Shown: positions 35,291 through 46,862 of the stretch, one piece after another
Layout of the letters: each line of letters starts with the position of its first letter
Position numbering within the stretch: position 1 is the stretch's first letter
Translations under genes and position numbers: made by a program
Assembly (NCBI GenBank): GCA_949128115.1
Contig: OX421964.1
Span: 30,682,177-30,746,176, forward strand
DNA: 64,000 nt
Direction of reading: 5' to 3'
Source of the DNA: Anaspis maculata
Lineage: Eukaryota; Arthropoda; Insecta; Coleoptera; Scraptiidae
Notes under the pieces: model-generated
The model's input: the letters and a program-made list of their open reading frames with translations, nothing else
What the model was told of the DNA's origin: nothing
Databases searched by the model: none

Positions 35291-38125
35291 TATTACCTTT
35301 CTTTTAAACAATTAAAATGTCTGTTTCCTTTTTCTACAAACTCAACTTGGCAAAAATCAAGCACAATCCGGGGCATAATCCCATGTGTAGTTGAAGCATG
35401 TCTCTTTTGTATGTACCTACTTGTTTTTTTCTTACAGCGAAATTGCCGTGTCTTGAAAGAATCTGAACATCCTTTGGCCTCTCAAGATTCTATAACTGTT
35501 CCTCGTTCTCACACTACTTGTCAACGCGTGCCTTTCTAAGCGCGATTCGATTGGGAAAGGAGACCCGCAGCTGTCACTCTACATTTTTTCGATAATAAAT
35601 GTCCAAATTCAACTCGATAAATTTTACTTTCACGCGCATTTTCAAGACACTATCTATACGGTGTTCATTTTTTTCCTATAAAGCAACATTTTTGCATTTC
35701 ACAAGGCACGCTGAAGCTAAAAACCGAGCTAAAAACTTTCGTTCTCGTTGGAAGTGGCCGCGAGCGATCCAGAAATCCGGCCCATCATCATCATCAGCAG
35801 CGCTAATCAGAGATTCAACCCGCTAATGGGATAATAACTGAATCATACCTAGGAACGGATATGATAACAAAAAATACAATGCTATACGTCTGCTCAAGGT
35901 TTTAATTAATCGAATAACCGCGTGGGACGTGACCTCTGCCATCATCATATGGCACTTGTGCTTGTGACCTGACGAAAACACGAGAGAGTGCAGAAATTCC
36001 TGGCTTCTCGCTTGTAAACGTAACGATTTCGCAACGTGCAAAATTCAAGGCTCCTGAAGATCCATGTGATGCTAGAACAATCAAAATGCATTGCTTAATG
36101 GGTGCTTAATGATTTACGATTTTCTGTACACCAGAACCAGCTAGTTCGAGGCGGAGAAAGAGTGTTTGGCCGTCGATTAGGCCGCATAAAACATATCGAA
36201 ATCATCGCACCATATTTGTGAAAGATATTAGCGAGAAGGAGCAGTGATACTTGCAATTAAACATGGCGACTGAGCTGCCTTCTAATTTGCAACTGCTCAA
36301 AATAAACCAATAAATCGTTATTATATGTCAGTAATAATAATGGCAATTTGTTTAAATAATTGTCGTCCGGTGCAATCGAACCATTTACAGCCCACGCGCT
36401 CTGTACATTTTGCGCTGTAGATTTGTCAAGGCAAATATTTGCAGAAATCGAATATTATGGGATATACCATTATATACCATTACCTATAGGTGCCTAATCG
36501 CAAAAATATTTACTGCTCAATATTTTGAACAAATATATGTTTAGCTATTATTATCATTTTTATGCAAAATAATCAATGGGTTTTCGCCGAAGAGCAGAGC
36601 GTGTAGTAAATAAGTTGATTTATTTATTTACCCGTTTCTCGACAATATTATTCCCATCTCGATTCCCACTATCAACAGTTCATAATTTGCGAGGGCCTGG
36701 AAATGACAGGAAACCCGATTCAACAGCGATTAATTTGAGCAGAAAAGTTAAAAAATAGGTAGGTTGGTGTTCAGGTTTGCGAATGAGAGCATGCTTGTAT
36801 CATTTCGCCTCCGGATCAAGTTGTGAATTCTCATCCTAAGAAATTGGCCGGTATATTTTATTCTTCGTTCTTCGATCATAGATTTACAGTCCCAGACTTC
36901 CCGTTCTTCATGTAAAAGCAAATGTGTCCGAAAGATCAGAAACTCGATAAAAAAATTAAAATTTCACGTGCAGTTGGCAACAGTGATGACAATACTGCAA
37001 CGTCATGAAGATGGAAAGTTTTGACGGAACTAAACTTTTTGAATTTTTGAAGAAATCAAAGGAGTGTGAAGATCTGTTGAACGCGAAACAAAGTGACCAA
37101 CGCGGAAGAGCCATTCAAACCCGGCACATGGGTGTATAATGAACGCAAAAACGCACTCCTTGATACCTAACAATAACAATCAAAACAACACTGTGAAGCT
37201 TTTAAAGTCATATTAGATTTAGCAACAACAAAACGCTTCTAATAATGAAATTATACAGAACAGCGCTGCTGGAACGTGACTTTGGTTTTCTTATCGCTTA
37301 TCAATTCAGCTGGAAGCATAAATAGAAGCAATTTGCATGGACAATGGACATGAGCCCATCATCATCACAATTCACCCATTAAGTAATTGAAATCGTTTCC
37401 TGTACGGGTAGGTACCTAGGTACTCTTGAAGAAAAAATGTCTTTCTATAATCATCCTCGGACTATCTGCCTACTGCAGTACCGTACCACCTCTCCTGCCA
37501 CTATAATGTGATTGCGGTATAATTATTAGAGACGGTGATGGGTGAATAAACGACGACGATTTGCATATTATATTGCATTTTTGCGAGATGGCACACATGG
37601 TACCACTATACAATGAAAAACGCTTGGAAAGCGCAATTAAGCAAAGAAAATCCAATCCAACCGCGAGAATCCAACGCATGCAGGTGTTTGGTACATCGTA
37701 AATCCATCGTGTTTCACTTCCTTGTGGGTAATTTTTTCCGCAAAGGCGAAACCTTTCTTCGACATTCCATCAACTCGACCAAAAGACGTTTGAAAATTAT
37801 ACACCACCTGTTGATGCGTTAAACAGGTGGCGTTTTAGGGGTGTGCTGATCGCTAGCGGGATATTACAGGTTATTTTAGTCGATTTCAGTTTGTCTATAT
37901 TTTTGTAACTTTTATACATGCTTGTATTGTTGTGAAGTAAGAACACGTTGTTTAAAAATTATTGCCATCTTGGGCAGCCATGGAATTTGACATTTGGGTT
38001 CAAGCTAATGCATTAAATAATAAATCAAACTGAGTTCAACATGACGCAGGTTGTAATCAAAACAGCCAAAATTGTTGATAACTTGTGATGTTGAACTCGA
38101 TTTGATTAAACAAATAATAGTTATT
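35291..38125. other. Unassigned DNA
   Basis: No gene recognised. Open frames are short and on both strands. No inverted repeats of note were found by eye in this stretch. Confidence 0.45.
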
Positions 38126-38246
38126 TACGATACGAGTGTTAAAAGTGACAGGTATTATTTTGTGAGCGGGGACGCTTGCGAAACGAGCATTAGCGAGTAG
38201 AGCAACCCCGCGAACAAAATAAGACACTTTTAACGCGTGTATCGTA
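38126..38246. mobile_element. Short hairpin element
   Basis: A 121-bp imperfect palindrome: TACGATACGAGTGTTAAAAG at the left pairs with CTTTTAACGCGTGTATCGTA at the right, and TATTATTTTGTGAGCGGGG with CCCCGCGAACAAAATAAG. The tip carries CGCTTGCGAAACGAGCATTAGCGAG. It is related in design to hairpins at 38.39-38.51 and 40.86-40.99 kb. Confidence 0.6.
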
Positions 38247-38394
38247 CAGGATTTTATCTACAATGGTCTTTGAAATGTTTGGTAAATGTCAGAATTTATT
38301 AAAAATATGACAGGAATGCGCAGAATCATCATTTTTTCACGTCGCCCATGACGACGTGCTAAAAGTGACGGGTATTATTTAACGCTTGTAGATA

Positions 38395-38508
38395 ATAGTA
38401 TATTATTCAACGAGCATAATAATAGCTATAATATAATCCACAAGGGTGTAGTTTAGGACACAAGCGAAAGCGAGTGTCGAAAACACCTGAGTGGGTGGAT
38501 TATAACCA
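38395..38508. mobile_element. Short hairpin element
   Basis: Contains AGTATATTATTCAACGAGC, nearly identical to the left end of the hairpin at 40.86 kb, followed by a palindrome TATAATCCAC...GGTGT...ACACC...GTGGATTATA with a GACACAAGCGAAAGCGAGTGTC-like tip. Confidence 0.5.
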
Positions 38509-38552
38509 CTATACTATACTATACTATACTATACTATACTATACTATACTAT
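38509..38552 (+). repeat. (ACTAT)n microsatellite
   Basis: About nine pure copies of a five-base unit reading CTATA/ACTAT, ending exactly where the 38.55 kb foldback begins. The foldback's left terminus is eroded at this point. Confidence 0.95.
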
Positions 38553-39351
38553 ATGGGTGAAAATTTCGATGCTCACCATTGGTATCTTGGAAACGGTAAG
38601 AGATACGAGGTCGGTTGAATCAGAAAAAAGTTGCGCATTTTTGTGGCGATTAGGAATCTGAAAAAAAACTTGAATATTTTGATCGGTTTACGATTTATCA
38701 CGAAAAAACTGAAAATTTTGATTCCAGAAATTATTTTTTATCTTTCCAACCATTCAAGCTATTTCAATCAAACTTTATAGTTTTATGTTTTTGATCACTC
38801 CGAGTCGATCAACGTTGAAATTTTCCAGGCCTTCTAGATGTCAAATTATGATAGTCAACTTTTCTTATGGCCGCCATATTGGATTTTTGCACTAATGGAT
38901 AGAGAAAAAAATTAGCTTTCCAAATTAGTAACCAACATTTCTTCTTCATTTCTTGTTCTTTTTATGACATTTTTAGCGTCAAATTTTGAAATTTTCGTAA
39001 ATTATTGACAAAATCGGGAATGCTTTGAAAAACAATTGAAATATTATCAAGTAGCACATAGCAACAACAAAAAAGTGACAGATGGTGTGAAATTTACGTA
39101 TCTAACTACTTAATCGTGTTTTGTACTTGTTTGTACCGGTAGTTCATAAATTAAATGGGTCAAGGGTGTCTGTGAGTTCAAAAACGTCTGTCGGAACTAG
39201 CATCGTTCTTGTTAAAGTTTGACGAATTCATTAGAAAAGGAGTAAGGATTACCCTAGTTTCGACAGGCGTTTTTGAATTCACAGACACCCTTGACTCATT
39301 TAATTTATGAACTACCGGTACAAACAAGCACAAAACACGATTAAGAAGTTA

Positions 39352-39493
39352 CGGCTCGATACCAAGTTGGGGCTGAGACCGCCGTCAGTGCCGTTACCAT
39401 AGCAACGGCGGATTCCAATCAATCAGACCGCGCTGTATTTGGCGAGTTACGCCGTCCCAAACTTTGCGCCTGCAACTTGGCGGTATCGAGCCC
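39352..39493. mobile_element. PIF/Harbinger-like MITE with TTA duplication
   Basis: A 142-bp insert in the right arm of the foldback. Its ends are (C)GGCTCGATACCAAGTTG and CAACTTGGCGGTATCGAGCCC. TTA lies directly on both sides (39,349-39,351 and 39,494-39,496). The left arm near 39,100 lacks it. A three-base TWA duplication is characteristic of PIF/Harbinger elements. The first base of the left end (C instead of G) is probably a mutation. Confidence 0.7.
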
Positions 39494-39626
39494 TTAACAT
39501 AATCTGTTGTTGCTAATGATAATATTTCAATTGTTTTTCAAAGCATTCCCGATTTTGTCAATAATTAACGGAAATTTCAAAATTTGACGCTAAAAATGTC
39601 ATGAAAAGAACATGTTGGTTACTAAT

Positions 39627-39919
39627 GGGGCCTTGCAATTGAAAAACTCAACGTGAGGTCGCCACTACTGTAGGGGGCGCCTACTTCGATGAAGCGGCCG
39701 TAACGACGGGAAAAACAGGGGAGTTTGAGTAGTTTGACCAGTGACTGACACTGACAGTGACTGGAGACGTCAAGCAAGAAACAGAGGTTATCCAAATTTC
39801 AAATAAAGACATAAAATGACGGACGTCGGTCGCTGAAGCGTCAACGCCGTCAAAATTGTCGAATTTGCCCCCAACGGTCGTGGCGCCCTCGGTGTGTGAA
39901 AGTGGCAGTGCAAGGTCCC
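39627..39919. mobile_element. MITE with GGGGCCTTGCA/TGCAAGGTCCC ends
   Basis: A 293-bp insert in the right arm of the foldback. Its ends pair over about 11 bases. The left arm, inverted, reads GGTTACTAATTTGGAAAGCT across the empty site, whereas the right arm reads GGTTACTAAT, the insert, then ATTCGGAAAGCT. AT is a possible two-base duplication, though other readings are possible. The insert is G+C-richer than its host element and has no coding capacity. Confidence 0.65.
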
Positions 39920-39948
39920 ATTCGGAAAGCTATTTTTTTCTCTATCTA

Positions 39949-40079
39949 CGGGGTGTTTATAAGAGACTGTGATCGCGGCAGGCTTGGGTCAGGCCGAAAA
40001 ACGTAGTAACAGGCGCAATTGTAGTGATCGAGAGGGGATTCCAAAGGCGATGCGATCACAGACGTTTATAAACACCCGG
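39949..40079. mobile_element. Tc1/mariner-like MITE with TA duplication
   Basis: A 131-bp insert with ends CGGGGTGTTTATAAG and TTATAAACACCCGG, and further inner pairing of TGTGATCGC with GCGATCACA. It is flanked by TA on both sides (39,947-39,948 and 40,080-40,081). The left arm of the foldback, inverted, reads CTCTATCCATTAGTGCAA at the empty site. The ends resemble the CAGGGTG ends of the larger foldbacks, which supports TA targeting for that group. Confidence 0.75.
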
Positions 40080-40440
40080 TATTAGTGCAACAATCCAATA
40101 TGACGGCCATGAGAAAAACAAAACTTGACTATCATAATTTGACATCTGGAAGGCCTGGAAAATTTCTGTCAACGTTGATCGACTCGGAGTGATCAAAAAC
40201 ATAAAACTATGAAGTTTGACTGAAATAGCTTGAATGGTTGGGAAGATAAAAAATAATTTCTGAAATCAAAATTTTCAGTTTTTTCGTGATAAATCGTAAA
40301 CCAATCAAAATATTTAAAGTTTCTTTTCAGATTCTCAATCGCCACAAAAATGCGCAACTTTTTTCTAATTTAACCGACCTCGTATCTCTTACCGTTTCTA
40401 AGATACTAATGGTGAGCATCGAAATTTTCACCACCCTGTA

Positions 40441-40860
40441 TGCAAGGAGAATACCATATGCTTTATCTGCGACAATTTAGGAATCAAAATAATTTTGCTG
40501 AATAAACCACCATTATTCTATTCTTTTGTCTATTGATGAAATATCTATCATGTAAACCGTTTAATAATCAAGACGCAAGACAATGAATACTGAAATACCA
40601 CCTCATGAATTCTTCTGCCACTGCGGTGAATTCATTCTAGCTTCGTGAATGTAGCAAAATAAAAATTCACAGTGACAGAAGTAGGTACCTGATAAATTTT
40701 ATTTGACATTTGACTGAAAATCAAGTCATCTCATAAGTCTCTTTGGTATGTTACATTTACATTCACGCAAATTTTCACTTGCAGTTGGTTGGAGCCATTG
40801 GGTTATGTTATGGGCCCATAACCCACGGGGCGGGGCTTTGTCATGAGTTATGAATGTCAT
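40441..40860. other. Unassigned DNA
   Basis: Nothing recognised except a small palindrome around GGGTTATGTTATGGGCCCATAACCC at about 40,808-40,832. Confidence 0.4.
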
Positions 40861-40994
40861 TATAGTATATTATTCAACAAGCGGGTAGTGATTGCTTCTT
40901 GCTCATGAGGATGCAGTTTGCCGACACGAGCCTTGGGGAGTGTCGTAAAGCATCCGAATGAGTAATAGCCATTACCCGCGAGTAGAATACTATA
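40861..40994. mobile_element. Short hairpin element
   Basis: A 134-bp imperfect palindrome: TATAGTATATTATTC and GCGGGTAGTGATTGC at the left pair with GCCATTACCCGCGAGTAGAATACTATA at the right. The tip contains GACACGAGCCTTGGGGAGTGTC. Shares its left-end wording with the 38.39 kb hairpin. Confidence 0.6.
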
Positions 40995-41269
40995 TGCTTT
41001 ATCCAGTCTAATTGAAAAAATGCAGGCATGTATGCGCGTAATAATGCGTGCATTATTCAATAGGATTGGATAAATCAATCAAAAACGCATAGTTAATGTC
41101 AGAATTATTTAATAGGAGTAGATATTTTCACCATTTTGGACCCAAATGTCAAATTTCATGGCCTCTCAAAATGGCAATAATTCATGGTGTTCTTTGTTGT
41201 TTGACAATGCAATGCGTGCAGAAAACTGATTGAAGATTCAGTTTGCCATTTTAAAATACAACACAATAA

Positions 41270-41507
41270 TGCCCGTATTCATAGTCGTTGTCAAGTGCAC
41301 CTTGTTCAAGTATCACTTTTAATCAAGTACTTGTATCTCAAGTACAATTTTTGTTTCATAGACATATTTTTGGCTATTCCCGTGAAATAGTATTCCTCGA
41401 GGAAAGCCGAAATTATATTCATGAAACAGAATTCGTACTTGAGTTACAGCTTGATTTAAAGTGGTACTTGGACAAGGTGCACTTGATAACGACTATGAAT
41501 ACGGGCA
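41270..41507. mobile_element. PIF/Harbinger-like MITE with TAA duplication
   Basis: A 238-bp inverted repeat with ends TGCCCGTATTCATAGTCGTT and AACGACTATGAATACGGGCA; inner arms continue to pair through CAAGTGCACCTTGT. TAA lies directly before (41,267-41,269) and after (41,508-41,510). The TAA duplication and small size fit a PIF/Harbinger-type MITE. No coding capacity. Confidence 0.75.
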
Positions 41508-41563
41508 TAAGTCGTAAAAACCAGCGCTTTGGAAGTCATGTAAACAAAATCACAAGTGTAGCC

Positions 41564-41885
41564 CAGGGGTGGACTTGGGTTTCGTGGCGCCCTAGGCATG
41601 ACTGAATTGGCCGCCCCTTCCCCTTAGAGAGGTGTGTTTCAGAGAACTAGTTTGTGTTCATATTTTCTTAAAGTACTAACTGCCGTTAATGATAATAAGT
41701 GGTTTTTCATCAATAGTTGACACAAATTAACAAAAACTGAACAGAAAAAAATTGTGCGAACGCGATTTCCGTGGAGTAAAAATAAAACCACGCATTTTCT
41801 TCCAAGAAGACGATGTTGATGCCGCCCCTGTGGATCTGCCGCCCTAGGCACGTGCCTACTTTGCCTATTGCCAAATCCGTCACTG
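41564..41885. mobile_element. hAT-like non-autonomous element with perfect 8-bp duplication
   Basis: A 322-bp unit flanked by GTGTAGCC at 41,556-41,563 and again at 41,886-41,893. Its ends CAGGGGTGGACTTGG and CCAAATCCGTCACTG are imperfect inverted repeats of the CAGTGRCGGATTTGG kind. An 8-bp duplication with CAG.G ends is characteristic of the hAT superfamily. It has no transposase. A relative with the same inner words (AATGATAATAAGTGGTTTTTC, GTTGACAC) is at 45,709-46,132. Confidence 0.85.
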
Positions 41886-41893
41886 GTGTAGCC

Positions 41894-44273
41894 ATACTTT
41901 TAGCAACTGTCATCGAATTTGAACATGTTATTGTCGTTGCCTGGTCGGAAATGAAATTCTGAATTTAAAATGGAATTGGAATTTTTGGCTTGGTATCAAA
42001 GTGACAAAGTAGCCAAAATGGGGTACTTGCCAATGAAACAGACTCAACTGAAAGTACCTACCTACTTTTAATCATCAACAAGAGTAATAAAGGGTATTTC
42101 CTGCAAATTTCTGGAAAATATATCCATTGGTTGAAGAGAATTCTTTTCGGATTTTTTTCCCTAAAAGTTGGTGACAGTGGGAAAACTCCAGTGAAGTTTT
42201 CAATTCTTGGGTTTTCATGTTTGTATTTTTCAAATATAGTGATGCCATTCTAACAGTTTTTTTGAGTTTTCACTCCAACAATGCTGTTTGTGTAGTTTTT
42301 AGTATAATTGTGACGTCACAGCTGCCCTTGATTTGGAAAATTTGCTTTTTGGACGGGTCATGATTTGGGTAAGTGTCCGATGGCACTCTTTGAAGATAAT
42401 ATGTAGTCTGTATGAGAATAATATGATAAGTGAGTACAAGGTGGCTTAACGAAAACGTAACAGACAGATTTACGCGCATTTGACCTAATTTTTTCGAAAT
42501 AAACCCGGACCGGTCGACTTGGTTTTCAAGGAGGATGTCAAGTGCTATTTATCCAACCGTGAAGTTTCTTCCCCGTGAATGGCGTGGTAGTCCCTTCAAA
42601 AATTATGAATAAAAATTGGGGTTGAGTCACACATTATTTCATTTCAAAGCTGGTTCAATTGTCTTTACAGAGGTGAAAGTGTTTACATTGTCTTCACATA
42701 CTTCGAAGGGTTCCTCTGGAGAAATGAGTCTTCTCCTCGGTCTTCCCCAGAGAGATTTTCCTCCTTATCTTATCAATAACATTGAAGAAATAAGTCAACA
42801 TTTCATTTTTAAAAGACAACAACGTCCTCATCGGCTTAGATTTGCTGCGTATGGAGCAAATATAAAGACTTACCCCTAGACTTACCCAATATAAAGCCAA
42901 ATGGATTGTGTTTTCGAGCCTCGGTTGAAGCTACTGCTCGAGCCATTGGCATTAGACATTGAATTGTTCAATTCAGAACTGCCAGGAGCTCATAACAGCG
43001 GTAAAGAGGAAATGGGCGAGTTTTTCTTTTTTTTTTCTTTTTCTTTTTCTTTCTGATGAAAGATTTTCGTTTTTGATCATGTTTTGCATAAGTTTTCACA
43101 TGCTTCTCCAAAAGAATTCAGTTCCAAAGTGCTCGAGATAGTGCTACTGTTGATAAGTTGGTAGGTAATTACTAATTAGCACCTACAACAATCGTTAGCT
43201 CTTTTTAGTGTAGTCAGTACTCCTTCCCTTCATCAAGGCCTTAGATAGCGGAGGTAGGTACTTGTCATTTACATAACGAACAAATTCTTTCAACAACAAT
43301 AATTTAGTTTAGCATTAACAATAATAGCGTTGTAATTAGGGTCTATTAATCGTTAATTACTTGTCCACAAAAAAAATAATTCAAAGTCAAAGGACAACTG
43401 TGTCATTTACGATATTTTAACCTTTCCATCGCGAGAATAATGCATAAATTATTCGCAATTATAATGGTCGTGGCTCGAACAATGTTCACGAAAAAACGCA
43501 CGGTGAACGGGCAATTTTTGCGAATATTTGCATAATTTTTCAATTTATAAGAGCACTTGCGATCGAGAGAAAAAAAAATACCCGAGGTACTCATGACCGT
43601 CGTAAACCACGTACCTAATTAAATTGTTGTGCCCTAAAAGCAAGCACGCTATCTGACGGATGCCTAGGTGAAGGCACGATTTCATTTCCGAATATTTATC
43701 TTTCGCCCTTCTACGATAAAAGAAAAAATCGAGTCCAAAACATTTATAGGTAATTGACTTCGTCGAAAATTTCGTTATCTCAAGAACCTACCAGAACGCC
43801 TCGTCGACCCGTATCCTCGCCCTTCTTCAATAGTAGGTACCTATACGTGCCCCGTCCAACATCAGTAGTTGGCCCCAGTTGACTTAAACATAAAACTGAT
43901 TGATGGCGTTGATTTCATTGCAATCCCTCCACCTCGTCCTCCACAATGCTATACCTAGGGAAGCTGGCCATTACAAAATCATTAAAATCTTCCAGGGTTT
44001 TTGATTACTCGATTTTAAGTTCGCCATTCTGGAAGAATTGTTTTTTTTTGTGCGATTTGGATATCATAGATCGTTATACAAAGCAAATGTATGTTTCAAG
44101 TTTCATAAAGATCGCTTCATCTACGAAAGATCCCAATATGGCGGCGGGGTCAAGATGGTGGCAAATTGGGAAATCGACCTTACAGTCAAGAATGACAATT
44201 CCTCGAGGAGAAGTTCAACTGCATAAAATGTGCACACAGACAGAGGACAGACAGACAGACAAACCGAGTACAA
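41894..44273. other. Unassigned DNA
   Basis: No gene recognised. The part from about 43,990 to 44,270 shows the phrase-like, slowly varying composition of decayed transposons. A (CAGA) run lies at about 44,249-44,262. Confidence 0.4.
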
Positions 44274-44709
44274 TACAAGGGGTCCAGAAAATGGCGGACC
44301 AAGCTCTCTAGTACGTTATAAGTGACCCTTCAGGGAATTCCGAAAAAATGTTCAAAAATTCTACGACATTTCATTTTTGGGGTTATCAAGGGTCAAGGGA
44401 CGGCCCTTTGAACCCTTCTAGTTTTGTTAATCCAAAAGATTTCAGTTTACTGTTGACAGCAGAATTATGAGAAAGAAATATCTCGAGAAATATCTCTACC
44501 ATCACTGGATGTGTAATGTGTATTGATCTTTTTTCATTCACAGGGTGAGTCAGAAACTAAGAAAATTATTATTCGAAGGACCAGTTTTTGACCATTGATA
44601 GCCTCAAAAATAAAAGTCGACGAATTTTTTCATCATTTTTTTGGAATTCCCGGAAGGGTCCCTTACAACGTACGGGAGAGGTTTTCCGCCATTTTCTGGA
44701 CACCCTGTA
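44274..44709. mobile_element. Foldback element with GTCCAGAAAATGGCGGA ends
   Basis: A 436-bp inverted repeat. The left end TACAAGGGGTCCAGAAAATGG pairs with CCATTTTCTGGACACCCTGTA at the right. Arms of about 80 bp remain complementary through GTACGTTRTAAG and GGGAATTCC. Its inner part is related to 29,840-30,010. The right terminus ACACCCTGTA matches the CAGGGTG group. Confidence 0.78.
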
Positions 44710-45708
44710 TATCTATCACTTTATCCAAAAATGCGCTAAAAATGAGTAGAATGAACCCAAAAAAATATACTTCGGAAACGTAAAATAACGGAAATGCAGA
44801 TTTATTTTTTATGATAACTTTGAAATCGCCCAACCGATTTTGCTCAACTTGAAAACAAGAGACATTTCCGAAATAACCTATTGAAGAATTCGAACCCGCA
44901 TTGAAGAATTTGATGAACACCCTCGTGAACACCACTTTTTTCGCCACTTTTTTTTCCAATTTGAATTATACATTGCCCTAAATTTGAAATTGCTTATTCA
45001 CAATCTAAAGTTGTTGGATAGTTCAGAGATAGTAGAAGTTGTTCTCAAATTGAAGTAGGGTCCTTGCATGCATTTTTTTTTTTAGGTAATCACTTCACAA
45101 TATCAATAAAAACGTTCTTTACAATAATATCCGACGATTTTTTTTTACTTTTCCCGGGACTTTTCCATCATTCAAATGAAGATCAACGAGAAAATCGAAG
45201 TTTAAATTAATTTTTTTACCTTAAAAACACGTTTACTGTTGTACTCTGGTCGTACTGACGTCATGCCGATAGTGTTATTTGGTTTGCAAGGTTGACAGCC
45301 ACATCACCACGCGATGACCTTGAACCATTACCTTGACAACTGTCAAGATCTGGAATTAGTAGTGGCGTAGTGACTCTGCGTGGGTCCATATTTGAACAAT
45401 TTGCCGAGCTCCACCGGCCCCTCTCTTTTTTGAAAATTGATTCACTTACTTGATAAGTATAATTATAATTCACTTTTAAATCGGATTCTTATTTGAGTGA
45501 AAATTAGTTTATTGTTGAAATTATTCTTGTAGCAGGGGGTTCGTGGCCCCCTGTCCTGATATATGAGGCTATGAGCCTGTCTATTTTGTACATATTGGAG
45601 ACCATTCATTTCTACCATTGAGAATATACGACTTCTTCCACGCAGGGTATTCATATGTTTGGGGTAGAACAAAATAACTCTTGGACGCGTCTTCATCATA
45701 CCACTCGA
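44710..45708. other. Unassigned DNA
   Basis: No gene or element recognised in this stretch. Confidence 0.4.
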
Positions 45709-46132
45709 CAGTGGCGGATCTACCTATTTGTGGGCCCTGGACGGAATGGAGCTTGGAGGCCCCCAAGGGGGGTCTGGGAAGTGCGCCGCAAGCGAAGTTT
45801 TTCGCGGATAATAATAATGTTGATAATAATAAGTGTTTTTCGGTCAACAGTCGACACGAACCAAGTAATTAAAATTCAGTTCCAAAGCAAATAAAAGTGG
45901 AAAAAAAAGAAACTGATTTTTTTTCCAGTTTTGAGGGCACCCAGCCTCTGCATGGTGAACCGTGAGTTTCAGACTCACTCTCACAGTGGCTGGCTAAAAA
46001 ATCCTGAACAAAAAACTTCAAATTCACAAAAATGCAAAAAAAAAACAGTTGGAAAGAGGGGGCCCTAGGGGGCCCCTTCGATGCTTTTTTTAGGAGGACC
46101 TGGGCGCGCGCCCATGGTTGAATCCGCTACTT
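45709..46132. mobile_element. hAT-like non-autonomous element, older copy
   Basis: A 424-bp unit related to 41,564-41,885. Left end CAGTGGCGGATCTACC; right end GGTTGAATCCGCTACTT. The flanks CCACTCGA (45,701-45,708) and CCCCTCAA (46,133-46,140) agree at six of eight positions, as expected of an eroded 8-bp target duplication. It contains the inner words AATAATAAGTGTTTTTCGG and GTCGACACGAAC shared with its relative. Confidence 0.65.
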
Positions 46133-46494
46133 CCCCTCAAGGCCCAGGTGCATGAAAGTTGCCTCCCTAAACCTAACAGTCTTCAAGTTTCAAATTTATA
46201 AAATTTAAAAAATCATGTCGATTTGCGGGAATCCACTCAGTTTTCATGTTATGGTGGCTACTGGCTACCATAGCATCATTCATTGAGGCAATAAAAATCG
46301 TGCAAGGTATTGTTTATTTCATTTTGAAGTTGATTATTACAAGTCCCAATTTTAAATCGATTATTCCCAATAAGAAATTGATTAAAAGGTATAGAAATTG
46401 AATTTTCATTCAAATGGGCCGAGGAAAGGGCAAAGCGAGGGGCAAATTGATGTGGCACGACGGGGCTCGTATAGATACTTAAAAGACTGTATTC

Positions 46495-46862
46495 TCAACA
46501 GGCCAAAATTATTTTGAGGGTTTCTCCCGAGGTTTCTCCCTCAAAAATGAAGATAAAAACTTAATTTTTTTATACGGTGTACCAAGTGAAAAAAAACTTT
46601 TCTCAAAAAACGGTTCTGTATTCAATTTTCTACGTCTCTCAAAATTATAAAACAGTTGGTAATTTTTTCGTTTGTCAAAAAATGTCCCAGCAATGTTTTA
46701 GAAACTTTTCCAGTGTTTTAGGCAAGGTTTTAGGGCTTGGGAACGGGAACAAGGTGAACAAACATTCAGGTAATGGAATTCCTCGCGGAATTCCATCAAA
46801 ATCTCTATATCTTTTTTAACTTCATTTTTGAGGGAGAAATATTGTACCCTGCGGATACAGCC
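46495..46862 (+). repeat. Dispersed repeat, copy 1
   Basis: Matches 54,294-55,430 in the same orientation: CAGGCCAAAATTATTTTGA, CAATTTTCTACGTCTCTC, CAAAATTATRAAACAGTTG, GAGGGAGAAATATTG.TACCCTGC and ATACAGCCT. The second copy is much longer because about 800 bp lies within it. Non-coding. Confidence 0.7.

Larger units (their letters stand above)
38553..40440. mobile_element. Foldback element carrying three nested MITEs
   Basis: An 1.9-kb inverted repeat. The left arm GGGTGAAAATTTCGATGCTCACC pairs with the right arm GGTGAGCATCGAAATTTTCACC, followed outward by ACCCTGTA; the left terminus is eroded into the microsatellite. Arms pair over about 650 bp, including GTAAGAGATACGAGGTCGG, CGTTGA.ATTTTCCAGGCCTTC and TAATATTTCAATTGTTTTTC. 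The tip is an inner inverted repeat around ACAGACACCCTTGA (about 39,155 and 39,283). The right arm is longer because it holds insertions at 39,352-39,493, 39,627-39,919 and 39,949-40,079, none of which is in the left arm. No coding sequence is seen. Confidence 0.85.
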
